DNA from: Actinokineospora auranticolor
GTDB lineage: Bacteria > Actinomycetota > Actinomycetes > Mycobacteriales > Pseudonocardiaceae
Direction: 5' to 3'
DNA: 64,000 nucleotides
NCBI RefSeq assembly: GCF_002934265.1
Contig: NZ_PTIX01000006.1
Coordinates: 186,001 to 250,000 of the forward strand
How positions within the stretch are numbered: the first letter of the stretch is position 1; every line of letters starts with the position of its first letter. The notes under the pieces were generated by a model. It searched no databases, had not been told where the DNA came from, and saw only the letters and a list, made by a program, of their open reading frames with translations. Below, piece by piece: positions 35,886-43,538 of the stretch. The position numbers and the translations under genes were made by a program.

Positions 35886-37201
35886 CACGCCCCCAACAGG
35901 CTCTGACCGCACACCCGCACAATGTTGCCGTTGACACCGCTCGATGCCGGGTTGGCGTACCACGCAATGGTTTCCGCGACGTCCACCGGTAGACCGCCCT
36001 GCGCCAGGCTGTTCATCCGACGACCGGCCTCGCGCACAAAAAATGGCACCGCAGCGGTCATTTTCGTCTCGATGAACCCCGGCGCGACCGCGTTGACCGT
36101 CCCACCGCGCTCGGCGAGGAGTGGCGCGTAGGCCTCGACCATGCCGATGACACCTGCCTTGCTGGTGCCGTAGTTCGTCTGACCGGTATTGCCCGCGATA
36201 CCCGCGATCGACGACACACCAACGATTCGTCCACCGTCGCGGATGGCGTTTTCGGCCAAGAGGGCGTCGTTGACGCGTAGTTGGCTGGCGAGGTTCACCG
36301 CGATCACGGCGTCCCACGCGGATTCCTTCATGTTGACCAGCTTCTTGTCCCGCGTGATCCCGGCGTTGTGCACGACGATGTCGACGCCGTCGTGGCGGGT
36401 GCGGAGGTGGTCGACGAGCCGGGTGGGCGCGTCGGCGGCGGTGATGTCGAGTTGCAGCGTCGACCCGCCGACCCGGTTGGCCACCGCGGCGAGGTCGGCG
36501 CCCTGCGCCGGGACGTCGAGGGCGACCACGTGCGCGCCGTCGCGGGCGAGCACGTCGGCGATGGCCGCGCCGATGCCCCGGGACGCGCCGGTGACCAGGG
36601 CGACCTTGCCCGCGAGCGGCCGGTCCCAGTCGTCCGGCGCGGTCGCGGGGCCGCCGCCGACCCGGATGACCTGGGCGTCGACGTAGGCCGACTTGCCGGA
36701 GAGCAGGAAGCGGACGGTCGACTCGACCCGGTCCTCGGCACCTGGCTCGACCAGCACGAGGTGGGCCGTCGAACCGCGGACCAGCTCCTTGCCGAGCGAG
36801 CGGACGAACCCTTCGAGCGCGCGCTGGGCGACGCGGCCGGTGGCCCCCTCGGGCGGGGTGCCGAAGATGACCACGCGACCGCAGCGACCGAGGCCGCGCA
36901 GAACGGGGTGGAAGAAGTCGTAGAGCGCGCGGAGGTCTTCGGGGACGTCGATGCCGGTCGCGTCGAAGACCAGGGCGGCGTTGGTGTCCCCGCCGCCGGT
37001 GTCGACGCCCGCGGTCTTGAGGACGCGCGCGAGCTGGTCGGCGAGCCTGCCGCCGGGCGCGGCGCCGAGCAGCGCGGGGCCGTCGAGCAGCGGGTCACCG
37101 GGCCGGTGGCGGCGCAGCGGGGTCGGGTTCGGCAGGCCGAGGCGCTTGACCAGCTGCCGCCCGAAGCCGGAGTTGGTGAACCGCTGGTACCGGTCGGTCA
37201 T
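35885..37201 (-). CDS. fabG4: FabG4-type high-molecular-weight 3-oxoacyl reductase
   Basis: The product is 438 residues, long for FabG and matching mycobacterial FabG4 (454), which adds an N-terminal flavodoxin-like domain and uses NADH. The C-terminal reductase domain has VALVTGASRGIGAAIADVLARDGAHVVALD (cofactor), VHNAGITRDKKLVNM and the catalytic pair in TNYGTSKAGVIGM. The N-terminal half contains a degenerate second Rossmann fold. It interconverts 3-oxoacyl and 3-hydroxyacyl CoA. It is coupled to htdX and transcribed away from fadA2 across a shared operator. Confidence 0.92.
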   Translation of the reverse strand: MTDRYQRFTNSGFGRQLVKRLGLPNPTPLRRHRPGDPLLDGPALLGAAPGGRLADQLARVLKTAGVDTGGGDTNAALVFDATGIDVPEDLRALYDFFHPVLRGLGRCGRVVIFGTPPEGATGRVAQRALEGFVRSLGKELVRGSTAHLVLVEPGAEDRVESTVRFLLSGKSAYVDAQVIRVGGGPATAPDDWDRPLAGKVALVTGASRGIGAAIADVLARDGAHVVALDVPAQGADLAAVANRVGGSTLQLDITAADAPTRLVDHLRTRHDGVDIVVHNAGITRDKKLVNMKESAWDAVIAVNLASQLRVNDALLAENAIRDGGRIVGVSSIAGIAGNTGQTNYGTSKAGVIGMVEAYAPLLAERGGTVNAVAPGFIETKMTAAVPFFVREAGRRMNSLAQGGLPVDVAETIAWYANPASSGVNGNIVRVCGQSLLGA

Positions 37202-37223
37202 CCGCGTCCCCTTCCACCCGCAT

Positions 37224-37247
37224 CTAACTTACTGGAGAGTAGGTTAG
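37224..37247. promoter_or_regulatory. 24-bp palindromic operator between fabG4 and fadA2
   Basis: Arms CTAACTTACT and AGTAGGTTAG flank GGAG; they are complementary at nine of ten positions. It lies 23 bases before the fabG4 start and 30 before fadA2, so one bound repressor could silence both directions. Confidence 0.7.
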
Positions 37248-37276
37248 ACTGCCACCGCACACCCCGGGAGGTTGGC

Positions 37277-38548
37277 ATGGCACCCAGTCACGTGCGCCGA
37301 GTGGCGGTCATCGGCGGGAACCGCATCCCGTTCGCCCGGTCGGGCGGCCCGTACGCGAACGCGTCCAACCAGGACATGTTCACCGCCGCGCTCAACGGCC
37401 TCGTCGCCAGGTTCGGGCTCAGCGGCAGGCGGCTCGGCGAGGTCGCGGCCGGGGCGGTCCTCAAGCACAGCCGGGACTTCAACCTCGCGCGCGAGTGCGT
37501 GCTGGGCAGCGAGCTATCGGCGGAGACGCCCGCCTACGACGTGCAGCAGGCGTGCGGCACGGGGTTGCAGGCCATCGTCCAGGTGGCGAACAAGATCGCC
37601 CTCGGCCAGCTCGACGCAGGCATCGCGGGCGGCGTCGACACGACCAGCGACGCGCCCCTGCAGGTGAACGACGACCTCCGACGGATCCTGATCCGGCTCA
37701 ACGGTGCCCGGACGCTCGGCGCTCGGCTGGGTTTGCTGGCGAAGTTGCGACCGGGCCACATCGTCCCCGAGATCCCGCGCAACGCCGAACCGCGCACGGG
37801 CCTGTCCATGGGCGAACACGCGGCGATCACCGCCCAGCGCTGGGGGATCTCCCGCGAAGCCCAGGACGAGCTGGCGGCGGCGAGCCACCAGAAGCTCGCG
37901 GCTGCCTACGACCGCGGCTTCTTCGACGACCTGGTCACCTCGTTCCAGGGCCTGACCCGCGACCAGAACCTCCGCCCCGACTCGACCGCCGACAAGCTGG
38001 CCAAGCTGAAGCCCGCCTTCGGCGACACCATGACGGCGGGCAACTCCACCCCGCTCTCCGACGGCGCGTCGGCGGTGCTGCTGTCGACCGAGGAATGGGC
38101 CGCGTCCCGACGGCTGCCGGTGCTGGCCTACCTGACCTTCACCGAGACGGCGGCGGTGGACTACGTGCAGGGCGAGGAGGGCCTGCTCATGGCCCCGGCC
38201 TACGCCGTCCCCCGGATGTTGAGCCGCGCGGGCCTGACGTTGTCGGACTTCGACTTCTACGAGATCCACGAGGCCTTCGCGTCCCAGGTCCTCGCCACCC
38301 TGGCCGCCTGGGAAGACGCCGACTTCGCGAAGGACCGCCTTGGCCTGCCCGAACCCCTCGGCCCCATCGACCGCCGCCGCCTCAACGTCAACGGCTCCTC
38401 CCTCGCCGCGGGCCACCCCTTCGCCGCGACCGGCGGCCGGATCGTCGCGACCCTGGCCAAGCTCCTGCACGAACGCGGCTCCGGCCGGGGCCTGATCTCG
38501 ATCTGCGCCGCGGGCGGCCAAGGGGTGACGGCGATCTTGGAGAAGTAG
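37277..38548 (+). CDS. fadA2: FadA2-type acetyl-CoA acyltransferase (thiolase)
   Basis: The product is 423 residues from ATG 37277 with GGGAGG five bases upstream. It is a thiolase cleaving 3-oxoacyl-CoA to acetyl-CoA plus a shortened acyl-CoA. Motifs are YDVQQACGTGLQAI (nucleophilic Cys), MTAGNSTPLSDGASAVLL, FDFYEIHEAFASQVLAT, NVNGSSLAAGHPFAATGGRI (catalytic His) and ISICAAGGQGVTAIL (second Cys). The genomic arrangement opposite fabG4-htdX copies Rv0243. Together with FadE5 these enzymes cover the beta-oxidation steps. Confidence 0.93.
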   Translation: MAPSHVRRVAVIGGNRIPFARSGGPYANASNQDMFTAALNGLVARFGLSGRRLGEVAAGAVLKHSRDFNLARECVLGSELSAETPAYDVQQACGTGLQAIVQVANKIALGQLDAGIAGGVDTTSDAPLQVNDDLRRILIRLNGARTLGARLGLLAKLRPGHIVPEIPRNAEPRTGLSMGEHAAITAQRWGISREAQDELAAASHQKLAAAYDRGFFDDLVTSFQGLTRDQNLRPDSTADKLAKLKPAFGDTMTAGNSTPLSDGASAVLLSTEEWAASRRLPVLAYLTFTETAAVDYVQGEEGLLMAPAYAVPRMLSRAGLTLSDFDFYEIHEAFASQVLATLAAWEDADFAKDRLGLPEPLGPIDRRRLNVNGSSLAAGHPFAATGGRIVATLAKLLHERGSGRGLISICAAGGQGVTAILEK

Positions 38549-38695
38549 CGCGGTCTATCTATCTATACTCTCTCAACTAGAGAGCCGTAGAAGCCTGTCG
38601 ACTCGCGATCGACCGGGTCCCGGTGTGAACGGCCGGGGCGGAACACGCCTGGGGAAATATGGGGGATGGGCTAGAGAGGGGGATACGGTCCGATC
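38549..38695. promoter_or_regulatory. Promoter region of the AAA ATPase with repeated CTAGAGAG
   Basis: An AT-rich run (TCTATCTATCTATACT) is followed by CTCTCTCAACTAGAGAG. The 8-mer CTAGAGAG occurs at 38577-38584 and again at 38671-38678. A leaderless-type -10, TACGGT (38684-38689), ends six bases before GTG 38696. Confidence 0.5.
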
Positions 38696-39889
38696 GTGGA
38701 CCCCGTGCGGAATCCGTTCGCGCCCGGAGCGGGGCAGCGCCCGCCCGAGTTGGCGGGGCGGGAGAAGGAGCTTCGGGCGTTCGAGGTCGTCCTGGAGCGG
38801 GTGGCCCGGGGACGACCGGAGCGGAGCCTCGTGCTGACCGGGCTGCGGGGTGTCGGCAAGACGGTCCTGCTGGGTGAGCTGCGGTCGATGGCGGTCCGGC
38901 GGGGGTGGGGCGCCGGGAAGATCGAGGCGCGGCCGGAGTCGGACCTGCGGCGGCCGCTCTCCGCCGCCCTGCACCGGGCGATCCGGGACCTGGCCGTGCG
39001 ACACCGGGCACCCGAGCGGGTCGAGCAGGTGCTGGGGACCTTGAAGGCCTTCGCGCTCAAGGCGAACCCCGACGGGGCCAAGCTGCGGGACCGGTGGCAG
39101 CCGGGCATCGACGTGCCCGCGACCCAGGGGCGGGCCGACTCCGGGGACATCGAGATCGACCTGGTCGAACTGTTCACCGACGTCGCCGAGCTGGCCCAGG
39201 ACGTCGGCACCGGGGTGGCCGTGCTGATCGACGAGATGCAGGACATCGGCGCCGACGACATCTCCGCGCTGTGCGCCGCGTGCCACGAGCTGTCCCAGTC
39301 CGGCGCGCCCCTGGTCGTCGTGGGGGCCGGGCTGCCGCACCTGCCCGCGCTGCTGTCGGCGAGCAAGTCGTACTCCGAGCGGCTCTTCCGCTACGTGCGC
39401 ATCGACCGCCTCGACCGGGAGGACGCCGACCAGGCCGTCCTCGTCCCGGTCGACCGCGAGCAGGCCGGGATCACCCGGGAAGCCCTCGACGCGCTGTTCG
39501 AGCGGTCCGGCGGGTACCCGTACTTCATCCAGGCCTTCGGCAAGGCCGCCTGGGACGCGGCGGCCGCGGACCCGATCACGGTCGAGGACGTCGCGGTCGC
39601 CGCGCCCGAGGCCGAGGCGGAGCTGGCGGTGGGGTTCTTCGGGTCGCGGTACGAGCGGGCGACGCCAGCCGAGCGGGAGTACCTGCGGGCCATGGCCGAG
39701 CTGACCGCGGGCAAGGACGAGGGCGCGGCCACCGCGGACGTCGCCGCCCACCTGGGCCGCAAGCCGTCGTCGCTCTCGCCCGCGCGGGACAGCCTGATCA
39801 AGAAGGGCCTGGTCTACGCCGCGGAGCGCGGCCGGATCGCCTTCACCGTGCCGCACTTCGGCCGATATCTGCTGGGTATGGACGAGTAG
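38696..39889 (+). CDS. AAA/Orc1-Cdc6-like ATPase with C-terminal winged helix
   Basis: The product is 397 residues from GTG 38696 with no ribosome site (likely leaderless). Walker A is LVLTGLRGVGKTVLL (about 45-60) and Walker B is GVAVLIDEMQDIG (about 177-190), with a sensor-like APLVVVGAGLPHLPALL. The lid domain has GGYPYFIQAFGKAAWDAA. The C-terminus looks like a winged helix (GAATADVAAHLGRKPSSLSPARDSLIKKGLVYAAERG), which could bind DNA. It belongs to the broad archaeal-type ATPase/Cdc6-like group scattered through actinobacteria, with no assigned function. No partner gene is adjacent. Confidence 0.8.
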   Translation: MDPVRNPFAPGAGQRPPELAGREKELRAFEVVLERVARGRPERSLVLTGLRGVGKTVLLGELRSMAVRRGWGAGKIEARPESDLRRPLSAALHRAIRDLAVRHRAPERVEQVLGTLKAFALKANPDGAKLRDRWQPGIDVPATQGRADSGDIEIDLVELFTDVAELAQDVGTGVAVLIDEMQDIGADDISALCAACHELSQSGAPLVVVGAGLPHLPALLSASKSYSERLFRYVRIDRLDREDADQAVLVPVDREQAGITREALDALFERSGGYPYFIQAFGKAAWDAAAADPITVEDVAVAAPEAEAELAVGFFGSRYERATPAEREYLRAMAELTAGKDEGAATADVAAHLGRKPSSLSPARDSLIKKGLVYAAERGRIAFTVPHFGRYLLGMDE

Positions 39890-40167
39890 GCCGTTCTCGG
39901 GCCCGATAGACCTCTCTAGCGAAATCTGTAGATACCGCTAGCCCGGCATAGTGCTTCCGACCCTGTCCGCTTGCCCGTTGTGCCCTGTTCGGCCGATCAC
40001 ACCCAACCGGACAGCATCCGGTGAGGTCCCGGTCACTGCCGACGATTCATCGGCATGTGCGCCAGTTCACCGGACAAACGCGTGCATTCTCCAGGTCAGA
40101 GGCGCATACTTGAGTCATGCCCGCCCAGCCAGGACGGTGCAGCAAGACCAAGAGGGGAAGCAGGACC

Positions 40168-40311
40168 ATGAACGTCACCGCCAGGATCCGTGCCCGCCGC
40201 GCCGAGGCCCGCACTCGCAAGGCGGTCAACCGCGCCATCGACCAGGCCGCCACGCCCGCGATGCGCCACGAACTCATCTCCCTCGCCCAGGCGCAGAACG
40301 TCTGGCGCTGA
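40168..40311 (+). CDS. Small basic hypothetical protein (47 residues)
   Basis: ATG 40168 is preceded by AGGGGAAGCAGG. The product is Arg/Ala-rich and predicted to be one long helix plus a short one (RIRARRAEARTRKAVNRAID, then PAMRHELISLAQAQNVWR). An intrinsic terminator follows about 85 bases later, which supports a short transcribed unit. Family unknown. Confidence 0.6.
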   Translation: MNVTARIRARRAEARTRKAVNRAIDQAATPAMRHELISLAQAQNVWR

Positions 40312-40394
40312 CTCGAGACCGGATCCGCGACGTGATGCAGGGCACATTTCGGATCCGTGTAACACCACCGGGACGACGCACGATGTTCCGGTTG

Positions 40395-40439
40395 ACCCCG
40401 TAGTGCTGGCGGACCCCCGACCTGGCAGCACTACGGGGT
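40395..40439 (+). terminator. Intrinsic terminator
   Basis: A perfect 14-bp stem (ACCCCGTAGTGCTG and complement) with a 17-nt loop is followed by TTTCTTC, downstream of the 47-residue gene. Confidence 0.85.
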
Positions 40440-40820
40440 TTCTTCATGCCCGGACCCGCCCCGGGCGACCGGTGGTCACCGGAGCGCGACGAACGGCGAC
40501 CACCCGGTTCAGCGCGGCCGTCCACCCGTCCACCCGTTCACCGGGTCGCCGCGCACCGCGCCCGGCCACCTCGCGCGGACTGCGCCAATCGACTGAAACG
40601 GACAGCTCGGACACGCGCGCCCTGCGTCACACCGGCGGGCGGCGGTCGGACCGGCGGACTGGACCGAACGGGCCGCCACTACTCCACCCGTTCAGTTCTA
40701 CAGCCGATCGATGGTGGTCGTCGTAGGCCATCCGTCGTAGCGGTGGGTCATAGAGTCACCCGTTAGGTGAGGGGGGTCACAGGGGTGCCGCTCACCGACG
40801 AACACGTTCCGCTTATCGTC

Positions 40821-40832
40821 TACTACCCAGTA
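40821..40832. promoter_or_regulatory. TACY-N4-RGTA operator-like palindrome
   Basis: TACTACCCAGTA lies 49-60 bases upstream of the small membrane protein gene. It matches the core of the palindromes at fadE5, etfD, the SCP2/TetR pair and fabG4/fadA2. Confidence 0.45.
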
Positions 40833-40880
40833 GTTACCTACCTGGCAACACGCGAGGAGGAAACTGATCAGTAGTCGCGA

Positions 40881-41276
40881 GTGGCGCGCTCCGCGGCGCT
40901 AGGAATCCCCCCGCACTACCCAGCGGTACACGAGGAGCTCGACACTTTGGCCGTGACAGGAACGGAGTCCGTGCGCACGGAACACCGCCGCACCCTGCAC
41001 CTGACCTTCGAAGAGCCGGAACAACAGCAGCGGCGCGTTCCGGCCGACCCGCCGGTCGCCACCGACCGCCCGGCACCCAGGCTCACCGCGCGCGAACGCA
41101 CCCTGGTGATCGCCGAGCGCTGGCTCGGTTCGTGGGCGCCGACGCTGCGCCTGGCCCTGCTGCTGGTCGCGAGCGTGGTCGTGGGCCTGGCCCTGATCGC
41201 GTGGTTGGCCGGACCGTACCCCGCCGCGGTGACCGCGCTGCTGCTCGTCGGCATCGCGGGTGCCCGGCGCACCTGA
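40881..41276 (+). CDS. Small C-terminally anchored membrane protein
   Basis: The product is up to 131 residues from GTG 40881. A TTG at 40947 follows GAGGAG at better spacing and would give 109. The N-terminal part is hydrophilic. After a short helix (TARERTLVIAERWLGSWAPTL) come two hydrophobic segments (LRLALLLVASVVVGLALIAWLAG and PAAVTALLLVGIAG). Family unknown. A shared terminator ends it against the symporter gene. The palindrome upstream suggests co-regulation with lipid genes. Confidence 0.6.
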   Translation: MARSAALGIPPHYPAVHEELDTLAVTGTESVRTEHRRTLHLTFEEPEQQQRRVPADPPVATDRPAPRLTARERTLVIAERWLGSWAPTLRLALLLVASVVVGLALIAWLAGPYPAAVTALLLVGIAGARRT

Positions 41277-41303
41277 TTCCCGCGGAGTCTCCGCCCGCGG
41301 ACC

Positions 41304-41341
41304 GCGAGGGGCGGGGTCCTCACCAGGACCCCGCCCCTCGC
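41304..41341. terminator. Bidirectional terminator
   Basis: A perfect 17-bp inverted repeat (GCGAGGGGCGGGGTCCT, loop CACC, complement) sits between two convergent genes. Confidence 0.9.
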
Positions 41342-41351
41342 CACGTCCCGA

Positions 41352-42986
41352 CTAGTGCGCCGCCACCGGTTTCAGGTCCGCGTGCCCCTCGTCGACGTGG
41401 TAGTCCTCCGGCCTGGTCTCGTCCAGGCCGTTGAACACCCGCATCCGCCGGGCCACCGCGCTGACCGCGACGGCGACGACCAGGTTTGCCACCAGCGCAA
41501 CGAATCCGACGTAGATCTGCAGCGTCGACCCGCCGAACGGGTGCCACCCGAACAGGTTCAGCTCACCCAGCTTCAGCGCGGACGTGCCGAAGTGCGCGCG
41601 CTTCCCATCGGCGCTCGGGATGCCGTAGAGCATCACCATCCCCCAGCCCATGCCCGCGACCCAGCCCGCGACCAGGCCCCACACGTGGAACCAGCGGGTG
41701 TAGAGCGCGATGGCGACCGCGGGCAGCGTCTGCAGGATCATCACGCCGCCGATCAGCTGCAGGTCGATGGAGAACTGCGGGTCGATGAACAGCACGAACG
41801 CGACCGCACCGAACTTGACGACCAGCGAGGCCAGCTTCGCCTGCCGCGCCTCCTCCCGCGGCGTCGCCCGCTTGCGCAGGAACTCCTTGTAGATGTTGCG
41901 GGTCCACAGGTTCGCCGCCGCGATCGACATGATCGCCGCGGGCACCAGGGCGCCGATGCCGATGGCGGCGAAGGCGATCCCGGCGAACCAGGACGGGAAC
42001 TGCTCGGCGAACAGGTTCGGGATGATCGTGTTCGTGTCCGGGTTGCCGGTGGCGTGGTTGACCAGCGGCTTGGTCCCCGCCGCGATGGCCACGAAACCGA
42101 GCAGCGCGAGCAGGCCCAGCAGCAGCGAGTACGCGGGCAGCGCGGACATGTTCCGCTTGATCACGGTCCGGCCGCGCGAGGCCAGCACCCCGGTGAGCGA
42201 GTGCGGGTAGAGGAACAGCGCCAGCGCCGACCCCAGCGCCAGGGTGGCGTACTGGAGCTGGTTGTTGCCGTTGAGCAGCAGCCCGTCGCCCGGCGCCGGC
42301 GTGGCCTTGAACTTGGCGTCGGCCGCGCCGAAGATCTCCGACCAGCCGCCCAGCTTGATCGGCAGGTAGACCACCGCGACGATGATCACCAGGTAGACCA
42401 GGATGTCCTTGACGAAGGCGATCAGCGCGGGCGCGCGCAGCCCGGACTGGTAGGTGTAGAGCGCCAGCACCACGAAGGCGATCAGCAGCGGCAGGTGCCC
42501 CAGCGCACCGGACCCGTTGAGCCCCAACGTGCGCAGCACCGCCTCCAGCCCGACGAGCTGCAGCGCGATGTAGGGCATCGTCGCCATGATCCCGGTGATC
42601 GCGACGAGCAGCGCCAGCACCGACGAGCCGTAGCGGCCGCGCACGAAGTCGGCAGGGGTCACGTAGCCGCGGGCCCGCGACACCGACCAGATCCGCAGCA
42701 GCGGCATGAAGATCAGCGGGTACAGGATCACCGTGTACGGCAGCGCGAAGAACCCGGCGGCACCGGCGCTGAACATCAGCGCGGGCACGGCGACGAAGGT
42801 GTACGCGGTGTAGACGTCGCCGCCGATCAGGAACCAGGTGATCCACGAGCCGAACTTGCGCCCGCCCAGGCCCCACTCGTCGAGGTGGTCGAGCGTGCTG
42901 CCCGCTTTCCACCGCGCGGCGAAGAAGCCCAGCACCGTCACCACGCCGAACAGCAGCAGGAAGATGACCAGTTCGGTCCACCTCAT
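41352..42986 (-). CDS. Sodium:solute symporter, monocarboxylate/acetate type
   Basis: The product is 544 residues from ATG 42986, with about 13 membrane helices of the SSS family. Family features are GLGGRKFGSWITWFLIGGDVYTAYTFV near the start, SRARGYVTPADFVRGRYGS, and NATIGNPDTN-like loops before AGIAFAAIGIGALVPAAIMSIAAANLWTRNIYKEF. It resembles MctP and ActP carriers for short-chain monocarboxylates. It is translationally coupled (ATGA) to the upstream DUF3311 gene, the usual pairing for this subgroup. Confidence 0.9.
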   Translation of the reverse strand: MRWTELVIFLLLFGVVTVLGFFAARWKAGSTLDHLDEWGLGGRKFGSWITWFLIGGDVYTAYTFVAVPALMFSAGAAGFFALPYTVILYPLIFMPLLRIWSVSRARGYVTPADFVRGRYGSSVLALLVAITGIMATMPYIALQLVGLEAVLRTLGLNGSGALGHLPLLIAFVVLALYTYQSGLRAPALIAFVKDILVYLVIIVAVVYLPIKLGGWSEIFGAADAKFKATPAPGDGLLLNGNNQLQYATLALGSALALFLYPHSLTGVLASRGRTVIKRNMSALPAYSLLLGLLALLGFVAIAAGTKPLVNHATGNPDTNTIIPNLFAEQFPSWFAGIAFAAIGIGALVPAAIMSIAAANLWTRNIYKEFLRKRATPREEARQAKLASLVVKFGAVAFVLFIDPQFSIDLQLIGGVMILQTLPAVAIALYTRWFHVWGLVAGWVAGMGWGMVMLYGIPSADGKRAHFGTSALKLGELNLFGWHPFGGSTLQIYVGFVALVANLVVAVAVSAVARRMRVFNGLDETRPEDYHVDEGHADLKPVAAH

Positions 42987-43255
42987 CGGGCCGCCCCCTC
43001 GTCCAGGCTGTCCACGTCCGGTTCGGGCCCGGTCGCCGGGTTGGTCGGCTTGTCCCGCGTTTTGAGGTAGACGGTGACCGTGGCCAGCACGCCGAGCGCG
43101 ACGCCCGCGAGCTGGAACCAGTAGAAGAACGGTAGGCCGAACAGCGCCGGTCCGGCGCGGTTGAAGATCGGCGTGACCAGCAGCACCAGCGGGACCAGCA
43201 GCAGCAGGTTCCACGGGCTCCAGCGGATTCCGGATGTTCGAGCGGGTTGTGCCAT
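42983..43255 (-). CDS. DUF3311 small membrane protein, symporter partner
   Basis: The product is 90 residues from ATG 43255. It has two membrane helices (LLLLVPLVLLVTPIFNRAGP and FFYWFQLAGVALGVLATVTVYLKT) and a hydrophilic tail. DUF3311 proteins are encoded directly before monocarboxylate symporters and are thought to be accessory subunits, much as YhjB-like small proteins partner other carriers. The stop codon lies inside the symporter's ATGA junction. Confidence 0.88.
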   Translation of the reverse strand: MAQPARTSGIRWSPWNLLLLVPLVLLVTPIFNRAGPALFGLPFFYWFQLAGVALGVLATVTVYLKTRDKPTNPATGPEPDVDSLDEGAAR

Positions 43256-43451
43256 CGCGGTGCCTCGCTCTCCGTGACGGGAGTGTTGCCGCGAAACACT
43301 AGAGCGAAGGAAAGGCGAAGTCACCCGTTCACCGGGGTCAAAGTCATTTGGCGATTTGTTGGCCGACCGGACTGCCCGATCGCGCGGCGGCGAACCGCCC
43401 GAAGGGGTCACGGGCCGCGTCGGGAGTGGACACCAACCCCCTCCCCTTTCA

Positions 43452-43486
43452 GGATATAGCACACAGGGGGCCTTGTGGCAAGGCTC
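43452..43486 (+). promoter_or_regulatory. Rifamycin-associated-element-like palindrome and promoter of rph
   Basis: A GATATA -10-like box (43453-43458) is followed by GGGCCTTG-TGG-CAAGGCTC (43468-43486), an inverted repeat with seven of eight pairs. Rifamycin-associated elements are G-rich/C-rich palindromes of about 19 bp built on CTTG/CAAG arms next to rifamycin-resistance genes. Here it lies 53 bases upstream of rph. Confidence 0.6.
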
Positions 43487-43538
43487 GATCGTGCCGCAGA
43501 ATCTCCGGCCGGTGTCAGCGAATGGGGGAGACAAGCGC

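Larger units (their letters stand above)
40312..40880. other. Intergenic region with terminator and an operator-like site
   Basis: A terminator lies at 40395-40439. From 40445 to about 40790 I see no convincing gene; open frames here lack ribosome sites and recognisable content. A TACY-N4-RGTA palindrome stands at 40821-40832. AGGAGG at 40855-40860 is not well placed for any clear start. Confidence 0.5.

Noticed and set aside
40446..40766. Open frame after the 40395-40439 terminator
   Set aside because: Arg/Pro-rich low-complexity product, no ribosome site and no recognisable domain.
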